Part shown: positions 8,165 to 16,498 of the stretch, piece after piece
Numbering within the stretch: the stretch's first letter is position 1
How the letters are laid out: the number at the start of each line of letters is the position of its first letter
Origin: Solirubrum sp044628455
Lineage (GTDB): Bacteria; Bacteroidota; Bacteroidia; Cytophagales; Hymenobacteraceae
DNA: 64,000 bases
Assembly: GCF_044628455.1 (NCBI RefSeq)
Contig: NZ_JBIYZW010000001.1
Span: forward strand, 186,001-250,000
Direction of reading: 5' to 3'
Position numbers and translations under genes: made by a program
The notes under the pieces: model-generated
The model's input: the letters and a program-made list of their open reading frames with translations, nothing else
The model's database searches: none
Told to the model about the DNA's origin: nothing

Positions 8165-8204
8165 GACCGCCCCCTCTCTGGTTCGCGCCGGGGAGGGGGC
8201 GGTC
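8165..8204 (+). terminator. Rho-independent-type hairpin after the hydrophilic protein gene
   Basis: A long GC stem begins GACCGCCCCCTC and closes with GAGGGGGCGGTC around a TTCGCG loop, allowing a few G-U pairs. It lies 30 bp after the stop codon. There is no long T-tract, so termination strength is uncertain. Confidence 0.55.
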
Positions 8205-8291
8205 GGCTTGAACGCGCCGCCCGGCTTTGGCGTATGCAGCTCACTACCGGGCCCCGTTGCCGGGCCCCTCACCCCGAAACCCCTCCCTACC

Positions 8292-8555
8292 ATGTCTGAG
8301 CAAACGCCCGCCGGCCAAGCGCCGCAAGACGACCTCCACGATGACCTCAAGGCCCTGACCACGCCCGGCAGCCAGAGCGGCAGCGGCGTGTCGCTGGAAA
8401 ACAACGACGTGCTGCTCGACGCGGCCGCCCGTGCCCGCCGCGCCAGCGAAGCCGCCCAGCCCGGCGACCAAGCCGCCGGCTCGCCCATCAACCGCAGCCC
8501 CGAAGCCAGCACCGGCCCGGCGCTTATGTTTGCGTCCGGTTCAACCTGCTTGCTT
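8292..8555 (+). CDS. Hydrophilic small-protein module, in frame with menC and lacking its own stop
   Basis: ATG 8292 opens an 88-codon stretch encoding a charged, Ser/Ala/Asp-rich sequence (MSEQTPAGQAPQDDLHDDL at the start, LLDAAARARRASEAA in the middle) similar in style to the protein at 7748. No stop codon intervenes before the menC ATG at 8556, in the same frame. Either the products are fused, or the small gene lost its stop and menC is expressed from an internal promoter, for which a consensus box exists at 8525-8532. I do not recognise the family. A base error near 8500 could also produce this picture. Confidence 0.45.
8525..8532 (+). promoter_or_regulatory. -7 promoter box TATGTTTG of menC
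   Basis: Exact TAnnTTTG match 23 bases before ATG 8556, inside the upstream reading frame. It supports independent initiation of menC. No TTG -33 element was seen at the expected spacing. Confidence 0.5.
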
Positions 8556-9617
8556 ATGGCGCTTCAGCTCACCTACTCCCGCCGCGCGCTGCGCTTCAAC
8601 TTTGCGGCCCGCACCTCGCGCGGGGCCCTGGCCGAGCACGAGGCCTGGTACCTGCACCTGCACGACCCGGCCCAGCCCGGTCGCGTGGGCCTGGGCGAGG
8701 CCGCGCCCCTGGCCGGCCTCAGCCCCGACTACGGCTCCGGCTTCGAACCCGCGCTGCGGGAGCTGTGCGGGCGCTTCAACGCGGCCGGCTACGCGCAGCC
8801 CCCGGCCGCCGGGGACATAGTAGGTGCCGAGTGGCCCGCCCTGCGCTTCGGCCTCGAAACCGCCGCCCTCGACTGGGCCGCGGGCGGCCGCCGCCTGCTG
8901 TTCGACAACGCCTTCAGCCGCGGCGAGCAGGGGTTGCCCATCAACGGCCTGGTGTGGATGGGCGAGGCCGACTTCATGCAAGAGCAGATCCAGCAAAAGC
9001 TGGCCGAGGGCTACCGCTGCCTCAAGCTCAAAATCGGCGGCCTCGACTTCGACACCGAGTGCGCCCTGCTGGCCGGCATCCGCGCCGTAGCCGGCCCCGG
9101 CGAACTGGTGCTGCGCGTGGATGCCAACGGCGCCTTTACGCCCGAGCAGGCCCCCGCCCGCCTGGCCCGCCTGGCCACCTTCGACCTGCATTCCATCGAG
9201 CAGCCCATTCGCCCCGGTCAGCCCGCCGCGCTGGCCCAGCTGTGCCGCACTGCTCCCGTGCCCGTGGCCCTCGACGAGGAGCTGATTGGCGTGACCGACC
9301 CCGCCCGGCAGGCGGCCCTGCTCGACCAGGTTTGCCCGGCCTACGTGGTACTCAAGCCCACTTTACTGGGCGGGCTGGCCGCTGCCGAACGCTGGATTGA
9401 GCTGGCCACCGCGCGGGGTATCGGCTGGTGGATGACCTCGGCCCTGGAGTCCAATGTGGGCCTGAACGCCATCAGCCAGTTCACGGCCCGCTACCCGCTC
9501 GCGGGCTTTGCCCAGGGCCTAGGCACGGGGCAGCTCTACCACAACAACGTGGCCTCGCCGCTGCGCGTGGCCGGGGGCTACCTGCACTACGAGGCGCACG
9601 CGGGCTGGGAGCTGTAA
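8556..9617 (+). CDS. menC: o-Succinylbenzoate synthase (enolase superfamily)
   Basis: The 353-residue product is a muconate-lactonizing-type enolase superfamily member with a full active site: K157-x-K159 in LKLKIGG, metal ligands D189 (RVDANGAF), E215 (SIEQPI) and D240 (VALDEE), and base K267 (VVLKPTLLGG). Length and the C-terminal GLGTGQLYHNN segment fit MenC of Bacteroidetes, which dehydrates SHCHC to o-succinylbenzoate in menaquinone synthesis. A dipeptide epimerase is the main alternative. Other men genes are not in the window. The start was placed after the internal promoter box; the frame itself extends upstream to the hydrophilic module at 8292. Confidence 0.8.
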   Translation: MALQLTYSRRALRFNFAARTSRGALAEHEAWYLHLHDPAQPGRVGLGEAAPLAGLSPDYGSGFEPALRELCGRFNAAGYAQPPAAGDIVGAEWPALRFGLETAALDWAAGGRRLLFDNAFSRGEQGLPINGLVWMGEADFMQEQIQQKLAEGYRCLKLKIGGLDFDTECALLAGIRAVAGPGELVLRVDANGAFTPEQAPARLARLATFDLHSIEQPIRPGQPAALAQLCRTAPVPVALDEELIGVTDPARQAALLDQVCPAYVVLKPTLLGGLAAAERWIELATARGIGWWMTSALESNVGLNAISQFTARYPLAGFAQGLGTGQLYHNNVASPLRVAGGYLHYEAHAGWEL

Positions 9618-9707
9618 AAAGCGGCCGGGTATGCAGCTATGGCGGAATTTATTGGTATATTATTTCGCTAATTCTTGCCCCCGTTCCTCATACCTTCTTT
9701 GCCAGCT

Positions 9708-10994
9708 ATGGCTCTGCTTTCATTGCCCTGCCGCCGCCTTGCGGGAACTGCCCGGGCACTGTTTTTTCGGGCTGGGCTGCTCGTGGCCCTGCTCGCCACC
9801 CTGGCCGCCGAAGCCCACCCCGCGTTTCAGCTGCTGCCGGCCCGGCGCCGGGCCGTGCGCACTTCGTTTCTGCTCGAGCGCAACCTCATTGTGGTGCCGG
9901 TGCACCTCAACGGCCGCGGCCCCTTCCACTTCATTCTCGACACCGGCGTGGGCACCTCGCTCATCACCGATCCGCGCCTGCGCGACTCCCTTAGTTTGCG
10001 TATCGGACAGCAGTACCTGGTGGCGGGCGTGGGGGAGGAAGCCCCGCTGGTAGCCTTCCAGAGCGACAGCGTGCGCGTGTCGCTGGCCGACGGCGCGGCC
10101 GTGGCCCCGGCCCTGACCATGCTGCTGCTTTCGTCTGACGTATTTGACCTCTCGGGCTACGTGGGCATGCCCATTCACGGCATTCTGGGGGCCGATGTGT
10201 TTCGCAGCTTCGTGGTGGAAGTGGAGGCCGAGGCCCGGCAGCTTACCCTGCACCGCCCCGAAACCTACCGCCGGCCCAGCGCCGGCCGCTGGGCCCGCCT
10301 GCCGCTGACGCTGGAAGGCGACAAGGCCTACCTCGAAACCCAGGTGAAGGTGAACGACTCACTCGACATGCCGGTGAAGCTGATCCTGGACACCGGCGCC
10401 GGGCACGCCCTGTCGCTCGAAACCGGCTCCGACGCCCGCATTCAGCTGCCGCCGCAGCGCCTGCGTACCCACCTGGGCCGCGGCCTGAGCGGCGACGTGT
10501 ATGGTTACCTGGGGCGGGTGCGGGGCCTTACCCTGGGGCCGTTTCAGCTTACCTCGCTGCTCACCTCGTTTCCCGACGACAACTCGGTGCGGGCGCGCGT
10601 GCCGGTGCCGCGCAACGGCAACCTGGGCTTCGAGCTGCTCAAGCGCTTCCGCGTCATCATCGATTATCCGCACAACCAGCTGCTGCTGCGCCCCAACGCC
10701 CTCTACCGCGACCCGTTCGAGCACGACATGTGCGGCCTCGATCTGATGGCCATCGGAGAAGGGTTTCGCCGCTACGTGGTGTCGCGGGTGGAGGCTGGCT
10801 CCCCGGCGGCCGAAGCCAAGCTGCAACCCCACGACGAGATTCTGTCCATCAACCTGCTGCCCACCAGCAACATGTCGCTAACCGAAATCAGCCGCCTGCT
10901 GCACTCGGCCGACGGGCGGCAGCTGCTGGTGCTGGTGCGCCGCAAAAGCGGCGAGCTGCTGATGACGCGCGTAACCCTGAAGCGGCAGATCTGA
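9708..10994 (+). CDS. Exported double retropepsin-like aspartyl protease with PDZ domain
   Basis: The 428-residue protein has an N-terminal signal-like hydrophobic segment (about 17-36). Two retropepsin-like modules follow, each with an ILDTG active-site motif (DTG at 78-80 and 228-230), then a C-terminal PDZ domain (about 345-415; EAGSPAAEAKLQPHDEI). Two aspartyl modules in one chain suggest an intramolecular pseudo-dimer like pepsins, whereas viral enzymes dimerise. It is probably periplasmic or surface-exposed. ATG 9708 was chosen over 9675 because a TTTG box ends six bases before it. The substrate is unknown. The next gene follows on the same strand. Confidence 0.8.
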   Translation: MALLSLPCRRLAGTARALFFRAGLLVALLATLAAEAHPAFQLLPARRRAVRTSFLLERNLIVVPVHLNGRGPFHFILDTGVGTSLITDPRLRDSLSLRIGQQYLVAGVGEEAPLVAFQSDSVRVSLADGAAVAPALTMLLLSSDVFDLSGYVGMPIHGILGADVFRSFVVEVEAEARQLTLHRPETYRRPSAGRWARLPLTLEGDKAYLETQVKVNDSLDMPVKLILDTGAGHALSLETGSDARIQLPPQRLRTHLGRGLSGDVYGYLGRVRGLTLGPFQLTSLLTSFPDDNSVRARVPVPRNGNLGFELLKRFRVIIDYPHNQLLLRPNALYRDPFEHDMCGLDLMAIGEGFRRYVVSRVEAGSPAAEAKLQPHDEILSINLLPTSNMSLTEISRLLHSADGRQLLVLVRRKSGELLMTRVTLKRQI

Positions 10995-11124
10995 GAATGG
11001 CCCCGTCGCCGGCCCGTGCGCGGTATGCGGGCGGTAGGGTGTGCGCCGCGCGGCGAAAACCATTACCTTGGAAACGACCGCGCCGGCTCCGGCCCGGCCC
11101 CCGTTTCGCCGCTTTCTGCTCCCG

Positions 11125-12306
11125 ATGACCCTGGCTTCTTCCTCCGCCGCGCCGCCGCTGCCCCCGCCCCCGGCTGCCATCCGGGCCAACCAGCACATCT
11201 ACCGCGACTATTTCGACGAGGACTTCGTGCAGGCCCTCGACGAGCACGTGTTGCAGCTGCTCGACCGGGTGTGGTTTCGCTCCGAGCTAGTGGGCTTTCT
11301 GGAAAGCTTTCCGCAGCGCAACAACCCCGAGCGGCCGCTGATTTTCTGCTCCAACCATTCGGGGATGGCCTTTCCCTGGGACGCCATGGTGGCCCTTTCG
11401 CACCTGTACCGGCGCATTCCCCAACCCAGCGACCTGCCCCGCCCGCTGTCGGCCCCCTTGCTCTCGCAGTCGGCCCTGATGAACCCCTTCGTGCTGCGCG
11501 ACTTCTGGAAGCGCTGCGGGTGCGTCGACGCCACCACGCTCAACTTCGAGACGATGATGTACTACAACGAGCACAACCTGATGCTCTACCCGGAGGGCGT
11601 GCCGGGCATCGGCAAGGGCTTCAACAACAAGTACCGGCTGCAGCGCCTGGCCACCAGCATCCTGCGCCTGGGTTTGCAGCACCGCACCGACCTGGTGTTC
11701 TTCTCCACCGTGAACGGCGAGTACCTGAATCCCCATGCCTACAGCTGGGACTGGCTGAACCGGCAGAGCAAGAAAATCGGCATTCCGTTCATTCCCGTCA
11801 CCTGGCTGCTGATTCCGATTCTGCTGCAGCCCTGGTTGTTCTACATGGCCTTCCCGGCCAAGCTCACCTTCGTGCTCGGCCGCCGCATCCGCCCCGCCGA
11901 CCTCACCAGCAAAGCCCACGACGAGCTGAGCCGCGAAGAGTACCTCGCCCTCTCGGAGCAGGTGCGCGAGCAGATGCAGCAGGACCTGGACGAGGCCGTG
12001 GCCAAGTACGGGCAGCAGCCCTACCGCTGGGGCGAGCTGTGGCAGCGCATCAAGGAAAACGCCCGCTACTTCCCGTTTTTCCTGCCCGCGTTCTGGCCCC
12101 TGATGTTTCACGAGTTTGAGCGCCAGTACGCCCAGCGGGGGCGGAGCGGCATTCGCCTGAACCTCACCGGCTGGGGCACCACCCTGCGCATGATCTGGCG
12201 TAACCCTTTCGTCATCAGTTTCTTTATTCCTTTGCTGGGCTGGCTGCCCATTGCCATTCGCGGCTACCACAAACACAAAATCGGGCAGAAGCTGCCCGGG
12301 CAGTAG
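11125..12306 (+). CDS. PlsC-like 1-acyl-glycerol-3-phosphate acyltransferase family protein
   Basis: The 393-residue product carries a SNHSGMAFPWD motif (76-86), a variant of the NHx4D acyltransferase signature with a longer spacing between His and Asp, and LYPEGVPGIGKGF, which matches the second (FPEG) block. A hydrophobic segment (WLLIPILLQPWLFYMAF) and a C-terminal one (VISFFIPLLGWLPIAI) indicate a membrane-bound enzyme. It probably transfers an acyl chain to a lipid or glycolipid acceptor at the inner membrane. The first ATG after the Ala/Pro-rich upstream frame is at 11125. The atypical His-Asp spacing makes the exact substrate class doubtful. Confidence 0.75.
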   Translation: MTLASSSAAPPLPPPPAAIRANQHIYRDYFDEDFVQALDEHVLQLLDRVWFRSELVGFLESFPQRNNPERPLIFCSNHSGMAFPWDAMVALSHLYRRIPQPSDLPRPLSAPLLSQSALMNPFVLRDFWKRCGCVDATTLNFETMMYYNEHNLMLYPEGVPGIGKGFNNKYRLQRLATSILRLGLQHRTDLVFFSTVNGEYLNPHAYSWDWLNRQSKKIGIPFIPVTWLLIPILLQPWLFYMAFPAKLTFVLGRRIRPADLTSKAHDELSREEYLALSEQVREQMQQDLDEAVAKYGQQPYRWGELWQRIKENARYFPFFLPAFWPLMFHEFERQYAQRGRSGIRLNLTGWGTTLRMIWRNPFVISFFIPLLGWLPIAIRGYHKHKIGQKLPGQ

Positions 12307-12502
12307 GAGCAGGGGCGGAAGATCAAGGACCAGGTGGGGAAATAGACCGGGTCAAAGCCCAAAGGCCGCCGAAAACTCCTATCTTATCAACCCTCCGGCG
12401 CCGGCCTGCGTTTAGCCGATAAGTTATTGGGCTTCAGGATGGCTTCGGCCGGATCGGCCCTGGCTGGTGAGTTCCGCTTCGTTTCCCCTCGTTTCCCCGT
12501 TC

Positions 12503-13507
12503 ATGCCTTCGTTTCAGCATCAGCTGGTCAAAACCCTGCTTACGGCCGCGGCCCGCCCCCTGGCCCGGCGCCGGCCTTCCCTCAACTCGCTGCGCTTGGG
12601 CCTGGAGCTGAGCACCCTGCTGCAGGTGATGCCCTGGAACGTGCACTTCGAACGCGTGGGCGCCGAGGAAGGCGTGGTGGCCGAGTGGATTGAGCCCCGC
12701 GACGCTGATTCCCGGCGCGTGCTGCTGTACCTGCACGGCGGCGCCTACGTGATGGGCTCGTTGAACACCCACCGCGGCTTCATCGGGGCCCTGGCCCAGC
12801 GCTGCGGCCTGCGGGCCCTGTCGGCCGACTACCGCAAAGCGCCCGAAAACCCGTTTCCGGCAGCTTTGGATGACGCGCTGATGGCCTGGCACTGGCTACT
12901 GGGGCAGGGCTACCGCCCGCAGGACGTGATTCTGGCCGGTGACTCGGCCGGCGGCGGCCTGGTGCTGGCGCTGCTGCTGCGGCTGCGCGATCAGGGCGCC
13001 GCGCTGCCCGCCGCCGCGCTCTGCCTCTCGCCCTGGACCGACCTGACCATTCCGGCCGTGGAGGCCTACGCGGCCGCTACCCTGCCCGACGAAGCCCAAT
13101 TGGTGGAGGCGTTGGAAATCCGCACCTGGGGTCGCCTCTACGCCGGCAGCACGCCGCCACAACACCCGCTGCTTTCGCCCCTGCACGCCGCCCTGCACGA
13201 TTTGCCGCCGCTGCTGCTACAGGTTTCCGACGCCGAGCTGCTCTACCACGACACCCTGCGGCTGGCCGCCAAGGCCCGCGCCGCCGGGGTACCCGTGACG
13301 GTGCAGGCGTTTGAGGGCTTGGTACACTGGTGGCACCTGTTCTGGCGCACCGTGCCCGAAGCCAAAGTCGCCCTAACGCAGGCCGCCGATTTCGTGCGGG
13401 GTATCTGGCAGGCGCAGGCCGAAGCCCAGGCGTTGGCCGGCGCGCTGCGGCAGGCCCGGGCTGCCCGGCACCCGAGCGCACCACCGCTGCGGCGGGCGCG
13501 ACGCTGA
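12503..13507 (+). CDS. HSL-family alpha/beta hydrolase (esterase)
   Basis: The 334-residue protein has the hormone-sensitive-lipase fold signature: HGGAYVMGS (oxyanion hole), nucleophile Ser in GDSAGGG, Asp in QVSDAELLYHD and catalytic His in GLVHWWHLF. No signal peptide is evident, so it is likely cytoplasmic. Such enzymes hydrolyse short to medium acyl esters. The C-terminal 35 residues are Ala/Arg-rich and probably flexible. The gene stands alone between the acyltransferase and phasin-like genes with gaps of about 190 bp on both sides. The natural substrate cannot be inferred. Confidence 0.85.
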   Translation: MPSFQHQLVKTLLTAAARPLARRRPSLNSLRLGLELSTLLQVMPWNVHFERVGAEEGVVAEWIEPRDADSRRVLLYLHGGAYVMGSLNTHRGFIGALAQRCGLRALSADYRKAPENPFPAALDDALMAWHWLLGQGYRPQDVILAGDSAGGGLVLALLLRLRDQGAALPAAALCLSPWTDLTIPAVEAYAAATLPDEAQLVEALEIRTWGRLYAGSTPPQHPLLSPLHAALHDLPPLLLQVSDAELLYHDTLRLAAKARAAGVPVTVQAFEGLVHWWHLFWRTVPEAKVALTQAADFVRGIWQAQAEAQALAGALRQARAARHPSAPPLRRARR

Positions 13508-13586
13508 CCCTGCCCCGGTCCGGCAGCGAGTAAAAGTTTTCTGCAAAAAATTGGAGCTCAGGTGCCCACGTATATATACCTTTTCG

Positions 13587-13594
13587 TAGGTTTG
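13587..13594 (+). promoter_or_regulatory. -7 promoter box TAGGTTTG of the phasin-like gene
   Basis: Exact TAnnTTTG match in an AT-rich pocket (TATATATACC just upstream), giving a leader of about 90 nt before ATG 13689. Confidence 0.5.
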
Positions 13595-13688
13595 TGCCAG
13601 GTGCTCGGCATGCATACTATTTTTGCCCTCCGGGGCCGGCCGCGCCGGTTTTGTTTCTTCCCCGTCACCTTCAACTTTCTTCAAGCTC

Positions 13689-14204
13689 ATGGAAGACCTC
13701 TTTAAAAAGTTCATCTACGCCGGCGTGGGCTTTGTGTCGCGCACCAACGACCGCGTGCAGGACACCATCAACCAACTGGTGAAGGAAAATAAACTCTCGC
13801 AGTCGGAAGGGGAGAAGATCCTGGCGGAGCTGGCCAAAAACACCGATACCAAGCGCAAGGAGTTTGAAACCCAGCTCACCAGCATTGCCAAGCGCGTGAT
13901 GAAGGGCATGGGCGTCGCGTCCAACTCGGAAGTGGAAGAGCTCAAGCGCGCCGTGAAGGGCACGGGGAGTAAGTCGGCCGCCAAGCCGGCCGCGGCCAGC
14001 ACCGGCGCTGCCAAGAAAGCCGGCACCGCGGCTGCGGCGGCCCCCAAAGCCAAGACGGCGGCCAAGGCAACCACCGCGGCGGCCGGCGCCGCTTCAACCG
14101 CTGCCAAAAAATCGGCCGCGGGCAGCAAGGGCGGGGCCGCTTCGGGTAAAAAGGCGTCGGCCTCTTCCTCGGCCGAAGGTGGCGCGACGGGCGGCAACGC
14201 GTAG
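13689..14204 (+). CDS. Phasin/PhaF-like protein with histone-H1-like Ala/Lys tail
   Basis: The 171-residue protein has an amphipathic helical N-terminal half (MEDLFKKFIYAGVGF start, LVKENKLSQSEGEKIL, RVMKGMGVASNSEVEELK) typical of phasin-family proteins that coat polyhydroxyalkanoate granules or act as chaperone-like scaffolds. The C-terminal ~70 residues are nearly only Ala, Lys, Gly, Ser and Thr with repeated AAK motifs, a histone-H1/PhaF-like nucleic-acid-binding tail. No PHA synthase is nearby, so a granule role is unproven. ATG 13689 opens the conserved helix. A terminator follows. Confidence 0.7.
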   Translation: MEDLFKKFIYAGVGFVSRTNDRVQDTINQLVKENKLSQSEGEKILAELAKNTDTKRKEFETQLTSIAKRVMKGMGVASNSEVEELKRAVKGTGSKSAAKPAAASTGAAKKAGTAAAAAPKAKTAAKATTAAAGAASTAAKKSAAGSKGGAASGKKASASSSAEGGATGGNA

Positions 14205-14225
14205 CCCGGTTGCGGCAAGCTGATG

Positions 14226-14261
14226 AACCCCGTTGGCCCGGCGTCAGCGGGGTTTTCTTTT
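14226..14261 (+). terminator. Terminator after the phasin-like gene
   Basis: AACCCCG pairs with CGGGGTT, followed by TTCTTTT. It begins 22 bp after the stop codon. Confidence 0.65.
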
Positions 14262-14329
14262 GCGCCGCGCGGCGCGTATACCCTGCCGGGAGTGCGCGCC
14301 GCGCCTGATTTTTTCCGACTTTGGCGGCA

Positions 14330-16015
14330 ATGTTCAAAAATACGATGACCAACCTGGGGCGCATCCGCCAAGTAGTGGAGGTGCTGCTGCGCTACGGCTT
14401 TGAGGACGCGGTGACCACCACGGCCCTGCGCCGGCTGGTGCCACCGGGCCGGCGCCGCAGCTGGCAGCACGGCACGCAGCCGGTGTTCGAGATGTCGCGC
14501 TGGGAGCGGGTGCGCATGGTCATCGAGGAGCTGGGGCCCACCTTTATCAAGCTGGCGCAGGTGCTCAGCAACCGCGCCGATTTGTTGCCCGTCGAGCTGG
14601 TAGCCGAATTCGAGAAGCTGCAAAGCAACGTGCCGCCGTTTCCCTCCGACGAGGCGCGCCGCATCATCGCGGCCGAGCTGGGCCGGCCGCTGGAGGAAGT
14701 GTTTCGCGCCTTCGACGATGTGCCGCTGGGCTCGGCCTCCATCGGGCAGGTACACAAGGCCCAGCTGCTCGACGGCACCGACGTGGTGGTGAAGGTGCAG
14801 CGGCCTACGGCCCGCGAGAAGATTACCACCGACCTGGGGCTGCTGCGCGAGCTGGTGCGCTACACCGCCGGCTACCTGCGCAAGCACGGCCTGAGCAACC
14901 CTCAGGACATCGTGGAGGCCTTCGAGCGCAGCATGATGCAGGAACTGGACTACACCTCGGAGGCCCGGGCCATGGAGCAGTTCCGCAAGCTCTACGCCGA
15001 TTACCAGACGTTTTACGTACCCCGGCCCTACCGCGAGCTGAGCACCAGCAAGGTGCTGGTCATCGAGTTTGTGAGCGGCTGCAAGATTACCGACAAGGAG
15101 CAGCTGCTGCGTTGGAACCTCGACCCCGCCGCGGTGGCCGAGACGGGCATGGACATCTACCTGACCCAGATCTTTGAGTTCGGCATCTTCCACGCCGACC
15201 CGCACCCCGGCAACGTGCTGGTGCGCCCCGACGGCACGGTGGTGCTCATCGACTTCGGCATGGTGGGGCGGCTCACCAAGCAGCAGAAGTACGCCTTCGC
15301 GGGCGTGTTCATCAGCATGGGCCAACAAGACGCCCGCGGCATGGCCCTGAACTTCCGCCGCCTGGCCCTGACCTCCGACATCCGCGACATGCGCGCCTTC
15401 GAGGCCGCCCTGCAGCAGCTCATCGACGACTTCGCGGGCCTCGACGTGAAGGAAATGAGCATGAGCGCCCTGGCCGAGCAGCTGCAGGGCATCATTTACC
15501 AGTTCAAGCTGCAGGTGCCCGGCTCGGTATTTCTGATTCTGCGGGCCCTGGTCATCCTCGAAGGCATCGGCAAGGTGCTGCACCCGGCCTTCAACACCTT
15601 CGAGTTTGTGCGCCCCTACGGCCGGCGGCTGGTGCTGGAGCAGTACTCCGTCAACAACGTCACCACCGAGCTGCAGTACACCGGTCAGCAGCTGCTGGCT
15701 TTGATGTACACCCTGCCCACCGACCTGCGCCAGATCGTGCGCAAGCTCTCGAAAGGTGACCTGCGCGTGCAGGCCCAGCTGGGCGGCTACGCGCCGCTGC
15801 TGCGCACGGCTGAGCGGCTGGTGTCGCGCACCATTATTACTCTGCTGGCGGTAGCCTTCCTGCTGTTTTCGGGACTGAGTTTGCTAGGCAGCTACCCGGC
15901 TGCGCAGATGCCCTACTACCACGGCCTGCCCGCCGTGACGTGGTGGGGGCTGGGCATTACGGGTTTCTGGCTGCTGGTGCTCTTCATCCTGACCATTCGC
16001 AAAGAGCGGCAGTAG
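14330..16015 (+). CDS. ABC1/UbiB (AarF) family atypical kinase
   Basis: The 561-residue protein shows the UbiB/ADCK signatures in order: a KxGQ-type segment (here K74-L-A-Q77), an Ala-rich loop (LGSASIGQVHKA), the ATP-site lysine (VVVKVQRP), the ExD motif (MMQELDYTSEA), HADPHPGN and LIDFG. Two C-terminal transmembrane helices anchor it. These proteins are ATPases or kinases linked to quinone lipid biology; menaquinone (see menC) would be the quinone here. The Gly to Ala change in KxGQ is notable because this motif shapes the nucleotide pocket. A TTTG box six bases before ATG 14330 supports this start. Confidence 0.88.
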   Translation: MFKNTMTNLGRIRQVVEVLLRYGFEDAVTTTALRRLVPPGRRRSWQHGTQPVFEMSRWERVRMVIEELGPTFIKLAQVLSNRADLLPVELVAEFEKLQSNVPPFPSDEARRIIAAELGRPLEEVFRAFDDVPLGSASIGQVHKAQLLDGTDVVVKVQRPTAREKITTDLGLLRELVRYTAGYLRKHGLSNPQDIVEAFERSMMQELDYTSEARAMEQFRKLYADYQTFYVPRPYRELSTSKVLVIEFVSGCKITDKEQLLRWNLDPAAVAETGMDIYLTQIFEFGIFHADPHPGNVLVRPDGTVVLIDFGMVGRLTKQQKYAFAGVFISMGQQDARGMALNFRRLALTSDIRDMRAFEAALQQLIDDFAGLDVKEMSMSALAEQLQGIIYQFKLQVPGSVFLILRALVILEGIGKVLHPAFNTFEFVRPYGRRLVLEQYSVNNVTTELQYTGQQLLALMYTLPTDLRQIVRKLSKGDLRVQAQLGGYAPLLRTAERLVSRTIITLLAVAFLLFSGLSLLGSYPAAQMPYYHGLPAVTWWGLGITGFWLLVLFILTIRKERQ

Positions 16016-16051
16016 ATGGCCCGCGTCGTTGCGAGCGAAGCTGCCCGAGCC

Positions 16052-16398
16052 TGTCATTGCGAGGAGGCACGACATTCCGCGCACCCAGCGGCATCAACCG
16101 GTCCTTTTCGAAGGATGGTCCAAATGAGACTGTCATTGCGAGCGAAGCGAAGCAACCGCAGGAAGGCGTAGCCAATCTTTCCCCTCGCGGCACGACCGAA
16201 AGAGCTTGAGTAGCCGAAACCTATTCCGGTTCGTCAGGCTCGTAAGGCTTCTACCACTGACAAGGACCGATTGCTTCGGCTACGCCTCGCAATGACAGCT
16301 GGTTCCCGGCTCGTCAGGCCATTCGGTTTCTGCTTCTTCCCAGGACCGATTGGCTACGCCTTCCTGCAGTTGCTTCGTCGTGCCTCCTCGCAATGACA
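16052..16398. repeat. Cluster of GTCATTGCGAG-type repeats forming a large palindrome
   Basis: Two direct copies start with TGTCATTGCGAG (16052-16073 and 16131-16177) and two inverted copies end with CTCGCAATGACA (16269-16297 and 16348-16398). The 16131 copy and the 16348 copy are near-complementary over about 46 bp (shared core AGGAAGGCGTAGCCAATC), so the region could fold into a long stem. Sequences of this style are dispersed intergenic repeats in many genomes. The 483-bp gap between the UbiB gene and the next gene holds nothing else that I recognise. Confidence 0.7.
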
Positions 16399-16498
16399 AA
16401 TCGGAGACGGTTGTGAATTTTGCTTGCAGCTCCGGCTTGCGGCCGTGAACTTTGCTGCCTCATCGACCGGCCTCGCGCCGGCGTTTGGGTTCTGACTA

